Source: Dipylidium caninum
Taxonomy: Eukaryota; Platyhelminthes; Cestoda; Cyclophyllidea; Dipylidiidae
Direction: 5' to 3'
Length of the DNA stretch: 64,000 nt
NCBI GenBank assembly: GCA_017562135.1
Contig: QEYB01000282.1
Span: 310,001-374,000, forward strand
This document shows, one piece after another, positions 28,601-41,660 of this stretch. Position numbers and translations under genes: made by a program. The first letter of the stretch is position 1. Each line of letters begins with the position of its first letter. The notes under the pieces were generated by a model. That model had not been told where the DNA came from, did not search any database, and worked only from the letters and a program-made list of their open reading frames with translations.

Positions 28601-31600
28601 AATCGAATAAAAAAAGAACTAATTTAGACCGGGACAATACAAATAAAAGAAGCAAGGTAAAATGATTGTCACTCAAAATTGCTTCTTGGACATCACGCTA
28701 AAACTCACATGGATTGTGACCATCAGTAACAAGTAGAGCACGAATTGATGACAGATTACAGTAGGGATGGTCGCGCTCCGCCAACAGAGCCCAGTGCAGA
28801 TCACGGCTCTTCACAATTGCAACTGAGGCTGAGTAGGAATACAGGAGTAACTAGGGATTGGTGGGGATAGGCGGTAATGACAAAAACGCAACAACAATAC
28901 TGATGAGTTACCGCGATACTTAGTGACCATGCGAATCCACGAACCCGGATCCATTTGGAGGACGTTAAAAGGTACGAAGACAACATGCATTCCGTTGAAA
29001 ACGCTCTGAAGAGATCACAATAGATATATAAGGAGGCGATGAAGGAAAGGGTGCGGGAACTTACTGCCAATGCGGCATGCCAGAGACCGGCCTCTCGACG
29101 ACAGTCCACCACACACACCATCACGTCACCTTCAGAATAATGACAAGCAGCTGTAAGCGCTCTACAGTGCGCCAGAACGGCTTTCGGCTCACCATCACAC
29201 CCCGAACACTGCCGTCCTTTGCGTAAGTATACTGTAAGAGAAAAAAACAATCATAAAAAGGGTTCAAATGAACAGAGCAGATACATAGTGCGTGAACGAA
29301 AGTGGATAGTGAAATAAAGATAGAATTAAAAAGCAGGGGAACGGAAACGGATCAATTTAAAGAATTCCAAGGTTGCCCCATCCTCGGTGACAGTCCCGCT
29401 CACAACGGTTTCCCAAATGCTCCCAGCACAATAGTTTCTAACCACAATATAGGAAGAAATGTCTTAGCAATTAACGCATCACCAATCCGTCTTTTAGCCT
29501 AATTTTCGCCACGCAAACTGTCGATGAAATATTCAATTTTAACAATTTGGGAAACCTCTTTTCGTGATCTTATACTATTTGGAATGCTTATATACTAAAA
29601 CCGACAATCCTACATAGAGGTATCAGAGATAAATAACACACAAATAGAGCGAACCTCGATGTAAATTGCTTCTTCAGGTGGAAGGCGTTCCGGAAGACTC
29701 CAGTCTTTGGGTACTTTCTTGGAACCCCCACTACCGATGCCACCGCCACCTCCGTGGTGATCGGTATTGATCCATACAAGGTGTTGCGGCCAGCCAGACA
29801 AGGGGGCAATGTCCCCAGCCGGGGTTCTGGCCAAATTCTTGTAAACCTGGTCGTTTGTGAGAGCGACACGAGCGTCTAAACTGCTCAACAGGAATCCCAT
29901 GTTCTGGCACGAGCTATCCTGCCAATACAAATAAGTCTACTCTAGCAGGAAATTCAGTTTACTAACATTGATGTGACCCAATTACCAAGGATAAGAGAAA
30001 CGTGGTAATGGATCAAAGCTGAGGCGAAGTGACATTGACGCCCCTAAAGTTGTACAAAACACCTAAGGCATTTTGATAGAGGAAATTATGTAGAGTGATA
30101 AAAGATCTATAGAAATAGACACCAGAATACTTTTGCTATGTTCTAAGTAAAATGTAAAGGCTTCGGAAAAATCCATGGCCACGGTTGCAGATAAGGCATG
30201 GATGGTGCTTATTCAACCGTTGGAGTCATTTAAAAAAGGAACATTTTAGGAATTTAGACAACAAAACATTCCGTTAAGACGCAATACTAATCTTTCAAAC
30301 GCAGTCAGCAAAAGGTCAAGGAAATGACAAATCTTCGGCGAGATCAAACCATACGACCGGGGAAAATGCTGTAGCATAACAGGGAAAAATACGACCCAGT
30401 GGGGTGAACATTGAGTTAATAGGTCGGTAAATGGAGAAAAATCAAAGTCTCTAAAAATTCATAAACCCCATTACAAAAAGTAGTCTTTTCCCAATTGTAA
30501 TGAGGAAGGGAATGTTCCCCAACATAGTTGTATAATCTAAAGTCAACGGAACTCACCTGAGCTCAGAGTTCAGGAATTAAAAGGAAGACGATGGAAAACT
30601 AACCTTTTTGGCGCCAGGAGCTTCAATTGCAATGGGAATGACACTGGCAAGGAGGCAGCCATAAAAGGCGACGAGATAAGAGATGGGATCATTGGACGTG
30701 TAGACTAACGCTACCCTATCTCGCGGCTTCAGGCTCTGCCCGCCCCGATGACCGAGTTTGTTAAGCAGAAGGAAAGCAATGCGATTGGCGCGCTATGAAA
30801 TAAGACAGACGTATCCACTAAGTCCAGAAGAGTCGTGGAGGAGATTTCAAAAACATCAAATGAAAAGGGAAATAGAGTTGGTACTGGAGTAAAATAAACT
30901 ATGTGAGATGCTAATTCCGGCTGCATCACTTCGTCGCATTCACCAATCTATTCTGGAGGCAGAAGAAAGTGCCAAAAAAGACCACGGGATGATCAAAGAG
31001 GTGATGTTGTGAATCTTTCATTCGGGTACAAATCGACTTTAAATGGAGGGATAAATAGGATGTTGCGAGTTTTCGTCATCCTTAAAGTCACAATCCCAAT
31101 AGACATCTAGGAACGCGAGGTAGGAGGGAGAGGTTACTACTGAATAACCAATTATTCAAAATTGCGGAATAAAACAATGTGCTTTTGTTACACGAATGTC
31201 CATCAGCAGCTCACTTCATCGAGGTGGTCAAGGTGCTAAACTGGTGTGCTATGACTTAAGCTCATCCCATTTGGACCTGAATTTAGTATCTAATTGTAAC
31301 CGAGCACATTGTGGCGTCAGACACCGAGGGGTGTTCGCTCCTATCGTTCAAAACACCAATTGCCTACCTGTAATGTTTAATCACAAGATAAAGAAGACAC
31401 TAATGTAAGCTTCCAGAGACGAAGGACTAACGCAAAATGGAGAGGAGATAAATCAACCGATTTGTTGAGCTGCGTTCAACACTAGCATTGTTTCAATCAG
31501 TACCTACCTGGAGCAACTTAGCGTAGGAGAGAACCTGTGTCGAACGTCCTGAGGGCTCAAAACACGTAAGAGCTGGCGTTTTGCCAATCACACTTGCGTA

Positions 31601-34600
31601 CCGTTGCAGTGCTGATTCAATGTTCCTTGGAAGGCCCGAAGGGACCTATAATAACCGAGACAAAACAAAAAAAAATAGAGCAACACTGATAATACATTCG
31701 TCTAACCCGCAAATTCAAGCTATAGTAGCACACACATTAAGCTTATCACCAATGAGCGGTTCAGTGGTTGCACCCAGTGGTTTCGGTGAATTGGGGTCGA
31801 TAACAGGCTGGACGAGGATCTGGTCATCCTCATCAATGAAATACTCCGGGAGGGGACGACGTTTGGGCCTCTTGAGAGTGTTCACAAGCTGTTGAATTTT
31901 CTCCGATACCCGAGAGGGGCATACCAAACCGCTTTGATACATTGACTGTGAGGCGGAAGGGACCTCCACAACCGAGGAGGTGAGCGAAGGTCGGAGGATA
32001 TCAGAGCTTTCACCTCTGCCGGAAGCTAAAAGATGCGAGGTCGAACTAGATGTTCCATGGGACACCAATAACTGGATCTTTTGTAACAGGGAATTAATAT
32101 CCATTTAACTAAATTTGACAGTACGGAATTAATAAAGAAATCCGTCAGAGGTTAAAGCGGAAAGTAACAATAATTTCGACTACCAGGTAGTAAATTATAA
32201 ATCAATCGCGTGGTCAAAATGAAGTGGGGGGATAGGAGAGAAGTATCGAGCTTCTCTCCCCACATTTCTCCACCCGAAGCCATTGTGGATGATGCGATGA
32301 TGCTGTCCGGACACCCACAGAGACCCCTATTAATGCAAAAATCTATCTATACAACTTATCGTTTAAATAAAAAAATTCTCCATTCACGAAGAAGTTTCAG
32401 ACGAATTGATTTAGTGAATATGAAATATCTTCAAATGATTACGCAAGGAAAAAAATTCCGTTTTATGGCGGCAGGAGGAACAAAAAGAGACCACAATGGT
32501 CACTTGTTGAGGCTGAAACGCACAGAAACTGGTGCATGACTCACGCGCCAAAGGCCGAAGAATACGACGAAATTGGATGTAAGTTAAGACATAAATAATA
32601 TATAGAAACAAGGGAAGACGCTGCTGTCACTATTGCAAATTCGAATAGAATTATATAGCCGCTCCTTTATCTTTACTTTACGATAAGTCCATAGTCTAAA
32701 AGAAAAAGGAGTGATGATTTACTTCCCTGAGTTGTTGAGAATTACAGGCAATTAAAATGCCTCCCCCCTCGCTATTAGTTGAGATAATTATTTTGAAAGG
32801 AGAAAAAAGTGGACCAGACTATCGCCTACATGGTGCATGTTTGGATGACGAATGACTTGCTGATGGGTGTACTAGTGGTGCTGATGGAACCGGGTGAAAA
32901 CGACATGTGGGGACTAAGTTTATACATATAGTTTGAGGTAAGTGAAGGCGAAAGTTAACCTCCTGAGCGTAACAAATGGGTAAGGAACGAGAAATAATAG
33001 TTTAAGAAATGGCTGTGCGCATTTACCATTTACGGAGAAGTAAAAAGGCTTTTCATCGAACTTAAATGTTTTAACGGTTTATTGAGGAAAGGGAGGTGAC
33101 AGTAGTAAAAATGGAGGTAAAACAATACTTTTACTCACACAGTCTCAAGAAAGAACTAGTTGCCAAAACCTTCCGAAAATTCACTTGTAGTTATCGCTAT
33201 CTTATCTGGCTGAAGCACCACAAAGAAAGCCGATGGACCATGGCTACATAGGAATATCATCCACCAAGCTGTTTTTATTTAGGCTATTGAGAGCTTTAAA
33301 TGCTACCAGGTGAAGGCAAGAAATAGACTGCAAAAGATAGTTTTGTTGACACGTATACGTGACGCACATATGGCAAATGTTAAAAACGTCGACGTGAGGT
33401 CAGTTCGTGCCACAATCAACAGTAGCTTTCTGAGACGTAGAAATAACCATAGAACAAAATACAGCAGCTAACTACTTAGCATTATGTGCCCTAAAACCAA
33501 AGTAAAATCGCTCCAAGCAGGAGGACAAATCGGTAAAGTGATGAGACAATGAGGGAAGTGAAGATATGGGGACCTGTTCACTAACCAGCATAAGAATGGG
33601 ATAATAGTTAAAACCAGAACAACATGCAAGATATATAATCTTGGCTGAGCAATTACAAGTTTTGGAAAAGTCTAACACGGAAATATGTCACATGTCACGA
33701 GTGATAGAAATCTAGTCAACATGACACTAAAATATAATATTTAGAGAGACTAAATCAAAGATTGGATCGTAACCAAATCAAGAGAATAAAAAGGGGAAAG
33801 AACTGACGCTAATGCGCATAACACTAGATTTCGCACTGTTGTATGACCACGAAAAGTGAAGACATAAAGTGATATGAGCAGCCGGAAATTAATTTTCAAA
33901 CAGACACCCAGAGGGCGCAAGTAAGAGGCAGAATAAGGACGAACACGATGAAAAGATTGGTTTTAGGGGAAATATTTCTATTTTCAGTGGTTTGCGTTAC
34001 CAGATAAAATAGATAAATAAATTGACGATACATGCATTTGTTTGGCTTCTTCATGCGAACAAAAGTAATCTATTGCCAATATGTGGGATGAAATAGGTTA
34101 ATGATGCCTATTGACCGCACTCAGGAGCGATTACTCAACATCTGCTGGAGAAGAAAGGTGCGGGGAGAGGCGGATACGCGTTTTTATAAATATAAAGAAG
34201 ACCTAATTATGAGTTGAAAATCAGCAATTCTTCAAGGCGAACACGCCTTTTGCTGGCTGTTGTAAACTAACCCCACTCCCACGGTTTAGCAAACGTTGAG
34301 TAAAACATAGTTCTCCTTTACTTCAATTCACCTTTCCATTATATTTGCCAAAGGTGAGTATATAAATTACGAAATGTCACGAACAATTCAGTTTTGGCCA
34401 ATTAGGATACATTACTACGGAGAAGGTAGAGTAGGAAGCACCGAAGATGAATGCTTGGATCAACTTGACGAGTACGAAATTTACACTAAATGGTGAGTAA
34501 CGTAACTAGATAACAAAGTTTAAATTCCCGAAAAACGTCAAACACTATACCGATTGGTATCACCAGATATTATGAGGTCCCCAGGTCGCGAAGCTGCTTT

Positions 34601-37473
34601 AAATTGTAACGGTATAAGGGACTCAATGTACGAGGCCAAATGCTAGTGCATTCAGACTGTCGGACAAAAGTTGCTCCGGAATCCACTACAAATATGCATA
34701 CGATGCATGGAACGGCTGGATGATTTCATATGCATGGATAATCCGTGAGATCGCGAACGAAACGAACAGTCAATTGCGAACTTTAGAAATTTTATAGATC
34801 CTATACATGCAGTATTGAAAGAGAAAACTAACTCATAATTTGCAAAATTTACTCCCAACTTCATATGGACTTAAAAGTCCTTGCTTGGATAGAACAGCAT
34901 ATCAAAATAACAATCGGAGATGGCAAAAGTGAGGACGGAGAACGGTATACTAACCAGATGAGATGATATTGTCGGCGCTAGTGAGGGGTTGCTGATTCCG
35001 TTGGTTCTGTTGAGCGCTCGAACCCGCGGGCTTAGGGAGAGGTGGAGCAGCTATGGTAGTAGAGGTGGTAGCCGGCATCGTGCCTTCGGTGATCCGCAAA
35101 TTCGACAATTTTGTTGCAGGTGTGGGGTCGGACATTTTATGAAAGACATCGGCGTTCTCCAAAAACCGGTGCTGCTGCTATTGCCGTTGCCACAGAGAAA
35201 CGAATATTTAAAAGAATTAGTCATGAAATACCAGGAAATTGATACTCATGCTAAATCAAACCCACAATTAGACCCCAAAAACACATGATAAGTTGTGTTT
35301 TACGAGGACATCATCCCAATCTCTTAGCTTTCAAAAGAAACTTGCGATGAGCAAGCAAGCTCGTAACTGTGTCTATTTGGATATAAGGTGCACGCTTTGA
35401 TCTTCGAAAAGGAAAGGTCAACGGACAACCCTTTGCCTACGTAATTGTGTGAATGAGGGGGTCTGATAGAAAGCGTGTCTGGAACAAAGAAAAGAAAATG
35501 AGCGGTGAGTCATCTCTGGCAGAGCAATGACCATTTCGTATACGCCAAGTGCAACAGTGGGAGGAATGGACGGTTCAAGTGATGAAACTCAACGTGTTTC
35601 GGGAAACACCTTTTGGTACCTTAGATATGCGACACAAATGAGTGACCGTGTTACCAACTCTCAGGAGTTTGATAATTGATAATAGACCTATACCACCCTC
35701 AACTCATTTCTCTAAAGATAAGTTATGTAAAAAATGAGTGAAGTTAAAAAAGTTAAACGGTTAAGAGCATAAGCAACAAAATATCTGATTTAAGGTAATC
35801 TACCTTGGGAAATAAAGACGAAGGTTCACGATATTCATTGAAAATGAGTAGATGATGGCACTTACAGGCGGGAAGGGATTTGACAATTGGGGGCGTGATT
35901 GGGAGGATGACGCGCCAATACTGGCATCGGATTCACTTTCACCTAAGAAAGGAGCACGACAATTAAAGGTGGAAAGGTGAAAAAAAAAATTCAAGTAGAC
36001 GTTTACTTCGGGGATGAGAGGGGCCAGGCTCGGGCATACACACGTTTTGCTGGCGTTTACTGGGACGGAGGGATTCCAGACAGATTAAGGGTTCCTTTTG
36101 AAGCGCCTCCTTAACTGCTTCTTCGCGAACTTCTGCAGAAGTATCGAAAGGGGTTAGTTGCAAACAAAATCAAGCAGGTTTCTAATTAACTTTAGAACGT
36201 TTGTGTAAATGGATTGAGAAGAAAGTCAGTGGTTAGCATGTACGAAAAATCAAAGTAAAGACCTTAAATTTCATGGGAAACGATAATATGAAATTCGCGT
36301 AAAGAAAAGCGCAAAACGTAAGGAAAAACATGTGACCAACAAAGCCTAAAATACCGTCAAATAAAGTTAATCCATATATGAGCAATTTACCCGATCGGTA
36401 GCGAACTTCGTCTCTTGCATATCGGTGGTGGGAAGAGCGTCGCAGAAGAGCAGGGGTAGCGGCATCAGCTACGGGGGAATCGGGTCGACTGCCGGCAGGG
36501 AGCAAGTTGGGGTTTGAGGCGCGCAAGAAACCTGTCTCGCGAGTGTCTAGACCCATAACATAATGAAAATTAATATTACAGTTCCCGCAAGTTCGCACCC
36601 ACAAAGAGGAAGGGGAAATATACGCTCAAATCACTCGATATGAACATGAATTTATGTACACTATTGGCAAAAAAGGGGAGGAATTGCATAAAAGATAAAT
36701 GAATTACAGTGGTTTGTACAAATGATGGTAATAGCGAGCATGAAAGTGATAATAAGCGAAGCTTTAGACTAATAAAGTTGAAACTTACTTTCATAATAAT
36801 GAACACGAAATTGTTCTAGAATTTTAGCTTTCTTTTTCTGGTATCCCTTTTCGGTTATGTCACCTGATGACGAAAAAATAATCGTTATCTGAAAGTAAAA
36901 CCTAGCATTTCCGATATAAAAGAAATCATCATGCGAACAATTATGCCAAGAAAAAAGCTTTGGAAGTGGAAATAGCTGATAAAGGACTCGATCGGGGCAG
37001 AAAAATTGAAAACGATGAGGAATTGGTTCCTAATAGATTAACAAACCGTGTTTTTATGTTCATGGTATGGCAGCGAAAGACTTTGTGGGGAGTAACACTA
37101 ACTTCGTCAGATACATTTAGGAAAAAACATTACGAACTCATTTACAACGATAAAGAATATTAATAAAGAATGTAACAAACACACAAAGAGAACGTTAAAG
37201 TAGACTTTAGATAAGGGTAACAAAAACGGGTGTGCAAAAAGGCTCCTAGAGAAACCTCTCGGGGACTTCCATAAGCAAAGTAAAATAACGTTAAGGATAA
37301 AAGTTAGCGGAGCATGAAAAATTCGTGAATAAAATTCTAATAATGTTTTGTTTGACGACAATCGTAACAGAAGAACCACACGTTTGGAACAAACCTTCGG
37401 CTAATTCGTTCTCTAATTCGGCCAATTTCCGCCGCAATTCAGCATCGATATTTGTGAGATTCACATCCCCCAT
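13604..37473 (-). CDS. DIP2: DIP2 (disco-interacting protein 2), 28 exons
   Basis: A conserved cytosolic protein with a DMAP1-binding N-terminus and two tandem adenylate-forming (acyl-CoA synthetase-like) domains; DIP2 proteins are linked to lipid (diacylglycerol) metabolism and axon patterning. Exons, 5' to 3': 37473-37395, 36863-36789, 36546-36391, 36132-36007, 35942-35866, 35177-34955, 32025-31736, 31645-31508, 30792-30604, 29918-29655, 29231-29065, 29005-28912, 28822-28709, 27706-27302, 27164-26845, 25176-25049, 24069-23886, 22301-22029, 21851-21653, 21028-20694, 20522-20378, 20323-20081, 17792-17716, 17260-17090, 16129-16010, 15117-14775, 14326-14203, 13856-13604. Phases agree throughout except in exon 11, which is one base short. 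Key matches: ELRRKLAELENELAEGDI then EKGYQKKKAKILEQFR (DMAP1-binding, start); LKRPKRRPLPEYF; SYGVIRVDSED; TDEVGELC; RRHNANDIIAT; SFGCRANLAMCLQ; LLERGSPNSLCLMESGK; HLGEIWVSSPHN; GEKQRILLRDNF; and the typical ending LDPIYVSYNM. Length is about 1,770 residues against roughly 1,570 in vertebrates, the excess being Ser/Gly-rich inserts. Exon 3 and exon 6 acceptors have alternatives. Confidence 0.93.
17575..17592 (+). repeat. (AT)9 microsatellite
   Basis: Nine AT units inside the DIP2 intron between the exons at 17716-17792 and 17090-17260. Confidence 0.85.
19926..19975 (+). repeat. Perfect 25-bp tandem duplication
   Basis: Two identical adjacent 25-base units (19926-19950 and 19951-19975), each beginning GAGGGAGTTG, lie within a DIP2 intron of about 2.3 kb. 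Being perfect, the duplication is probably recent. No coding role. Confidence 0.9.
29182..29184 (-). other. DIP2: Apparent one-base frameshift in DIP2 exon 11
   Basis: The exon (29231-29065) is bounded by phase-0 junctions on both sides but is 167 bases long, one short of a multiple of three. Its first part reads AKDGSVRGVMVSR in one frame; the second part reads AVLAHCRALTAACHYSE in another. Both match adjacent parts of DIP2. The switch falls at CGAAAG on the coding strand, where one more A would restore continuity. It is either an assembly error or a real lesion. Confidence 0.75.
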
Positions 37474-39008
37474 ACTTCTAACAAAAAGCCAATCAGCAGC
37501 GTTGAGGGTTCATTTATTTAGCGCGCTTAACATTATAATTACTTAGATAAACTATGAATTTCAAATAAGTTTATTAAGAAGATATGACTCATCGTGGCAA
37601 CAACTATTCCGACTTATGGGCCGTATTAGTACCCCGTTACGCAAATTCTACTAATTTCGTCGGGTTTGTAGAGTACTTAGTATAGTAAGCACCGAAATAT
37701 CAGGATTTTATGCCAAACATGAACAAGGGAGAATAATGTTTAATATCGCTTCTGGCAATCTTTCCTTTATTCGCTCGACTAGTGTCTCATGTCGTGTCAC
37801 TGCTATTCTGTATCCACCCACAACTCGGCAAATGCTAACACGCAGATCTCAGTTAAGTCACAGACCACTAAAGACAGATGTTTTTTTTTACCGAACCGGG
37901 TGCCTGAAAGCATCAAGTCAACCATGTTCACTCGAACGCTATTAGAACACGTCCAACAATCTCTTCAGGGAAGTCTAAACAGCCCTTCTCAACCCTATCA
38001 AACAGTTTTTTGAAACCTGCATTGCGTATTACAGGAGAGGAGGGTGTTGAGCCCCCGTACTTCCACCCATCTATATATCCAAAGATGACTACTTTCAAAG
38101 TACCTTGACACCAGTGCACTTTCAGACAATTTTCTGCTGCGAATATGGACAAACCTCATCCGGACAACCCAAGCCAGCGAGTACTTGACTATCCATTCGG
38201 GACTTAATAGATTAAATTTCCCCTCAACATCTTTTTACCATGTCAGTGATATCATATGCCACCTAAAACACACTAATGCTGCTCTTTGGTGATCTCGGAA
38301 TATTTGCTCTCCTAATCGGTTAATACCACGGGAACGGTCACTCATACCATACAGGTATTTGACTTAATACATCTGGAATTCGTTTTCTGTAGTGTTAGCC
38401 CCGCGTTCTTTCACCAACGCCATCAGCTTTCTGCCTGTCTATTAATCCATTCCGTTACCGAGAGGGGTAAATGAACCTAAAATGAATGCATAACTCGTTT
38501 CGCAATGGTAGGGTAAATGGCATGCATTTCCAGTTTCATTTACTTTTGCCGACAGAGTGATACGGAGAAGTAGGTCTAGTGTCCTTAGTTAAGTTAGGCC
38601 AGGACCGCCTAAACTACTTCTGAGCAGATATAGGTGGGGAATGCGCTTACCCGAAATTGATCATTGGTCTTCTGCATCTATACGTGATCAGTATAAAAAA
38701 CGAGTCCTAATATTAACATTGTCGGTCCTATTCCGCGCCCGACTATCTTCACCTTTCCCGAGTTTTACCACTGCCCCAGGACAAGTGATATGCCTCGGAC
38801 CGCTTCCGTGCCCGAGTACTAATATTTCTTCCACAGGAATTTTCTTCATTACTTACTAAGAAATGACACGGAAAGCCACCCAAATACGAAGACAGAGGGT
38901 CTTCTGGCAAAATCTATGTCGATATGCTTATGAATCAATACAAATCATGCTGAAAGGCAAGTCATCCGGAAAGTGGCGATGAAGAGACTAGGGTTAAAAA
39001 GAGGTAAT
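37474..39008 (-). other. Intergenic region between LACTB and DIP2
   Basis: About 1.5 kb between the LACTB stop and the DIP2 start, both on the minus strand. It should contain the LACTB 3' untranslated region and the DIP2 promoter or leader. A pyrimidine-rich TTTTTGTTAG ends five bases before the DIP2 ATG. No extra exon is supported. Confidence 0.5.
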
Positions 39009-41660
39009 TTAAGCAGCAATTGGAGCTGGTAATGACGAAGTACACGTGTCATCGGTTGTCGACCTGAGGGGTGAACCACTTCTCGCATCGAGAAGAGCCT
39101 TGGTGAATGCCTCGGTCACGTGAATGGCGAGCGAACCGATGCCCCTCGCATCCTCCAGATTTACCAGAATGGCTAAACAAATCGGAGGCAAGTGGGAGGG
39201 TGAACGCAGGACACCGGAGGCTCCATATTCCTCCACTGTGATAATTGGGAGACTCATGAGGAGAACTGAAGTGAAACCGACTGCCCCACCAGTGTGTCCC
39301 ACGTAGAGACGGTCGAAGTTAGTCAGGTACTCTGGTTTGTCAGCAGGAGTCGTCGAGCGCCTAGCAATACAAAGAAAAATTACTTCAGTTAAACAGTCCA
39401 AATTTCTGGCTGACGATAACGACTCCTTTAAAATGTCTAAAAAGTCAATTTAGCCAATTTGGTAGCTAAAACAAATTTTTCATCTAATTCGATTGAGTTG
39501 GTGAGGAACATAGGCAACAAAAAAAGTCGGGATATATGTTTTTCAAGAGCATAGGCAGTATGACCTTACCTAGCAACAAACCAACCGAGGCCGTACAGCC
39601 CTCCAGGAAGCCAACGTCCTTGAACCGTTCCATGGTTGGGGTACCAGAGACAATTGACAAGGGTATTACGAGAGACAACAGCGAGGTGTTCCATACCGCG
39701 AAATCGATCCATGTAAATGTCAACCAGATGGTTTCCGAAATGCACAAGGTCGGGCGCTGTGGAAAGTAGACCACCGCCTGACCACTTGCACGAATTGTTC
39801 ACCCATGGTGTGTTAGACAGGCGACTACCCTTTTTCTTGTCGCGCCGGTATGGACTGTATAGGTAAAAATAAATTGCATAAGAATGACTTAAAGGTCGAT
39901 GTGAAATATTCAATTATGGGAGAAGGCTATTGCGTCTTCCACACAGCCGTTAGCCAGGAGAACAGCTGAATCCACCAGAGGGTAGACAACACAACATATT
40001 AACAAGATGTTTGGTCCGTGCTTTCATCATTCGGCAGTCAAAATACCAAGACAAAGATAAACGGGCATTTTAACGTTAAAAGAAAGTAGACAACTAAGTG
40101 TTATTGCACCATAACGACATTACGTTCTTTTCACCAAAAATTCTATCAGGGTTGATACACACTAACAGAGATCGTAATGGTGATAATGGAATACAAATAA
40201 ACGCGGATAAACTTCAGATGCTGTTACTTTGTGAGGCTATCATCACTTTTGAGCTGAATTTGTCGCGTAATTAACGGTAAAATCAGTGCATACTATAGTA
40301 CTAAAATCACTAATCTATGGGGTTGATTAGAGAAAAGTAAATGAAGCAAGGATATTCCCAGTTGATTCGACAAAACTACAAAACATAAATAAATTATGGT
40401 GAATGATCAGGAAAGATACAAGAGTTGAATCGATCAAGAACTAGGCGAAAAGTAACGAGGTAATAACATGTTACACCTAAGAATTTGGCATCAAGTGACT
40501 ACCAAAATAGTAGTTTCCAGAGGATAGAACATTAAACTAAACGAGTGAAAGGGTTAACTAACCTGGCACGAAATGGAATGATTTCAAAAGGCTCATCCAA
40601 ACAGGTGTTCTGAAGCCCAAGGAATGCAAATAGATGTCTAAATAGTGATGAAGACTTTGCCTCTGCAGGCAACTTTTCAGTACAGTCCGACACAGAAGGC
40701 TCATTGAGAAGTGTAGGTCGCTCAAAAAGGGGTTTAATTGGATTTGATTTGGCCATAATTGCCTCCAAAACTGCAGCCACAGCCGTGAAGCCATAGGTGC
40801 TATAGTGGTAATTTTCGCCAGGAGGATATATCAAGGGGTCATCTCGAAATATTGCTAGTGAGTCCTGTGCTGAGTCGAAGGCCTTCGTGTTGAGTATCTC
40901 TTCCGAATACTAAGACACTAAATAAGTGGGGACTGGCCCACCTGATCTGAGTCCTTCTCTTTTCCATCAACCGACTTTGTGTAGTGACGGATGCCACTGG
41001 TGTGACTGAGGAGATGCCGCATAGTTATGGAAGCCTAAAGAATAAAAAATAAAGTATTGCTTTTACAGGTCTGCCGTCCTGTGTTTTGAGGGAGAAGTCG
41101 GGAAGATAAGCGGTTGTATCTTCATCAAGGTCAAGTCGACCCTGGTCAATCATGCGACCGACAAGAAGAGACGTAAAAGACTTGCTGATACTCGCGATTC
41201 TGAACTTAGTTAGTGGGGTTACTCTGACCCCTTGCTCAACATCGGCAAACCCGAACCCTATAAAAAGTACGTAAAGAAGTTAAGTGGCATTGATAAGACT
41301 ATGAGATAAAAAAATATTTAATCTCATGTAATGCGGCGTTTCAGCTTTTGCGTCACAATTCAAATAAAATAGGCAAGATCAATAAAGATTATGGAGAAAG
41401 ACAGACCTTTACAATAAACTGTAGTCGCACCGACAGAAACACACACAGAAATTCCGGGAGCACCAACAGTATCCTAAAGGAGATGAGGAATGGTCTCCAT
41501 AACTTCTAACCTTGTAGGTTTCAATCAAGCGGTCGACTTCAAGGGAAACCCGATGCAGTGGAGCAAGATTGATATTGTCATTATGGTCGTTGCCAGGAAA
41601 TTGGCTCAACCTGTGAGTAAACAAAGTCCAAGCGGATGCTACCAAGGCTCGCGACTTCAT
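39009..41660 (-). CDS. LACTB: LACTB, mitochondrial serine beta-lactamase-like protein
   Basis: An active-site serine protein of the penicillin-binding/class C beta-lactamase fold. In animals LACTB is a mitochondrial intermembrane-space peptidase-like protein that forms filaments and affects lipid metabolism. Seven exons: 41660-41511, 41473-41407, 41257-41067, 41034-40942, 40909-40563, 39854-39570, 39360-39009; phases agree and give 494 residues. The three catalytic motifs are present: SISK (95-98) with the nucleophile serine, YST (203-205) and HTGG (400-403). Flanking matches to LACTB include VGAPGISVCVSV, LLSHTSGIRHY and SNTPWVNNSCKWSGGG. The N-terminus MKSRALVASAWTLFTHRLSQ is basic and free of acidic residues, fitting a mitochondrial targeting peptide. 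The ATG is the first in its exon and sits three bases after a strong acceptor (CCACTCCAG). Two introns are only 32 bp. It is diverged and a little shorter than human LACTB. Confidence 0.92.
40910..40941 (-). other. LACTB: 32-bp intron in LACTB
   Basis: GTGGGCCA to GTGTCTTAG, 32 bases, between LACTB exons 4 and 5, phase 0. Confidence 0.8.
41035..41066 (-). other. LACTB: 32-bp intron in LACTB
   Basis: GTAAAAGC to TTCTTTAG, 32 bases, between LACTB exons 3 and 4. Removing it joins LKTQDGRP to ASITMRHLLSHTSG in frame, matching the family. Confidence 0.85.

Noticed and set aside
29065..29250. Reading the 29.1-29.25 kb frame as one continuous exon beginning with a different N-terminal segment
   Set aside because: That frame starts RKGRQCSGCDG, which does not match DIP2, whereas the other frame from the true acceptor at 29231 reads YAKDGSVRGVMV and does. 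Hence the frameshift interpretation.
14001..37000. Many 60-80 codon frames on the plus strand opposite DIP2
   Set aside because: They are antisense shadows of DIP2 exons or random intron frames with no domain signal.
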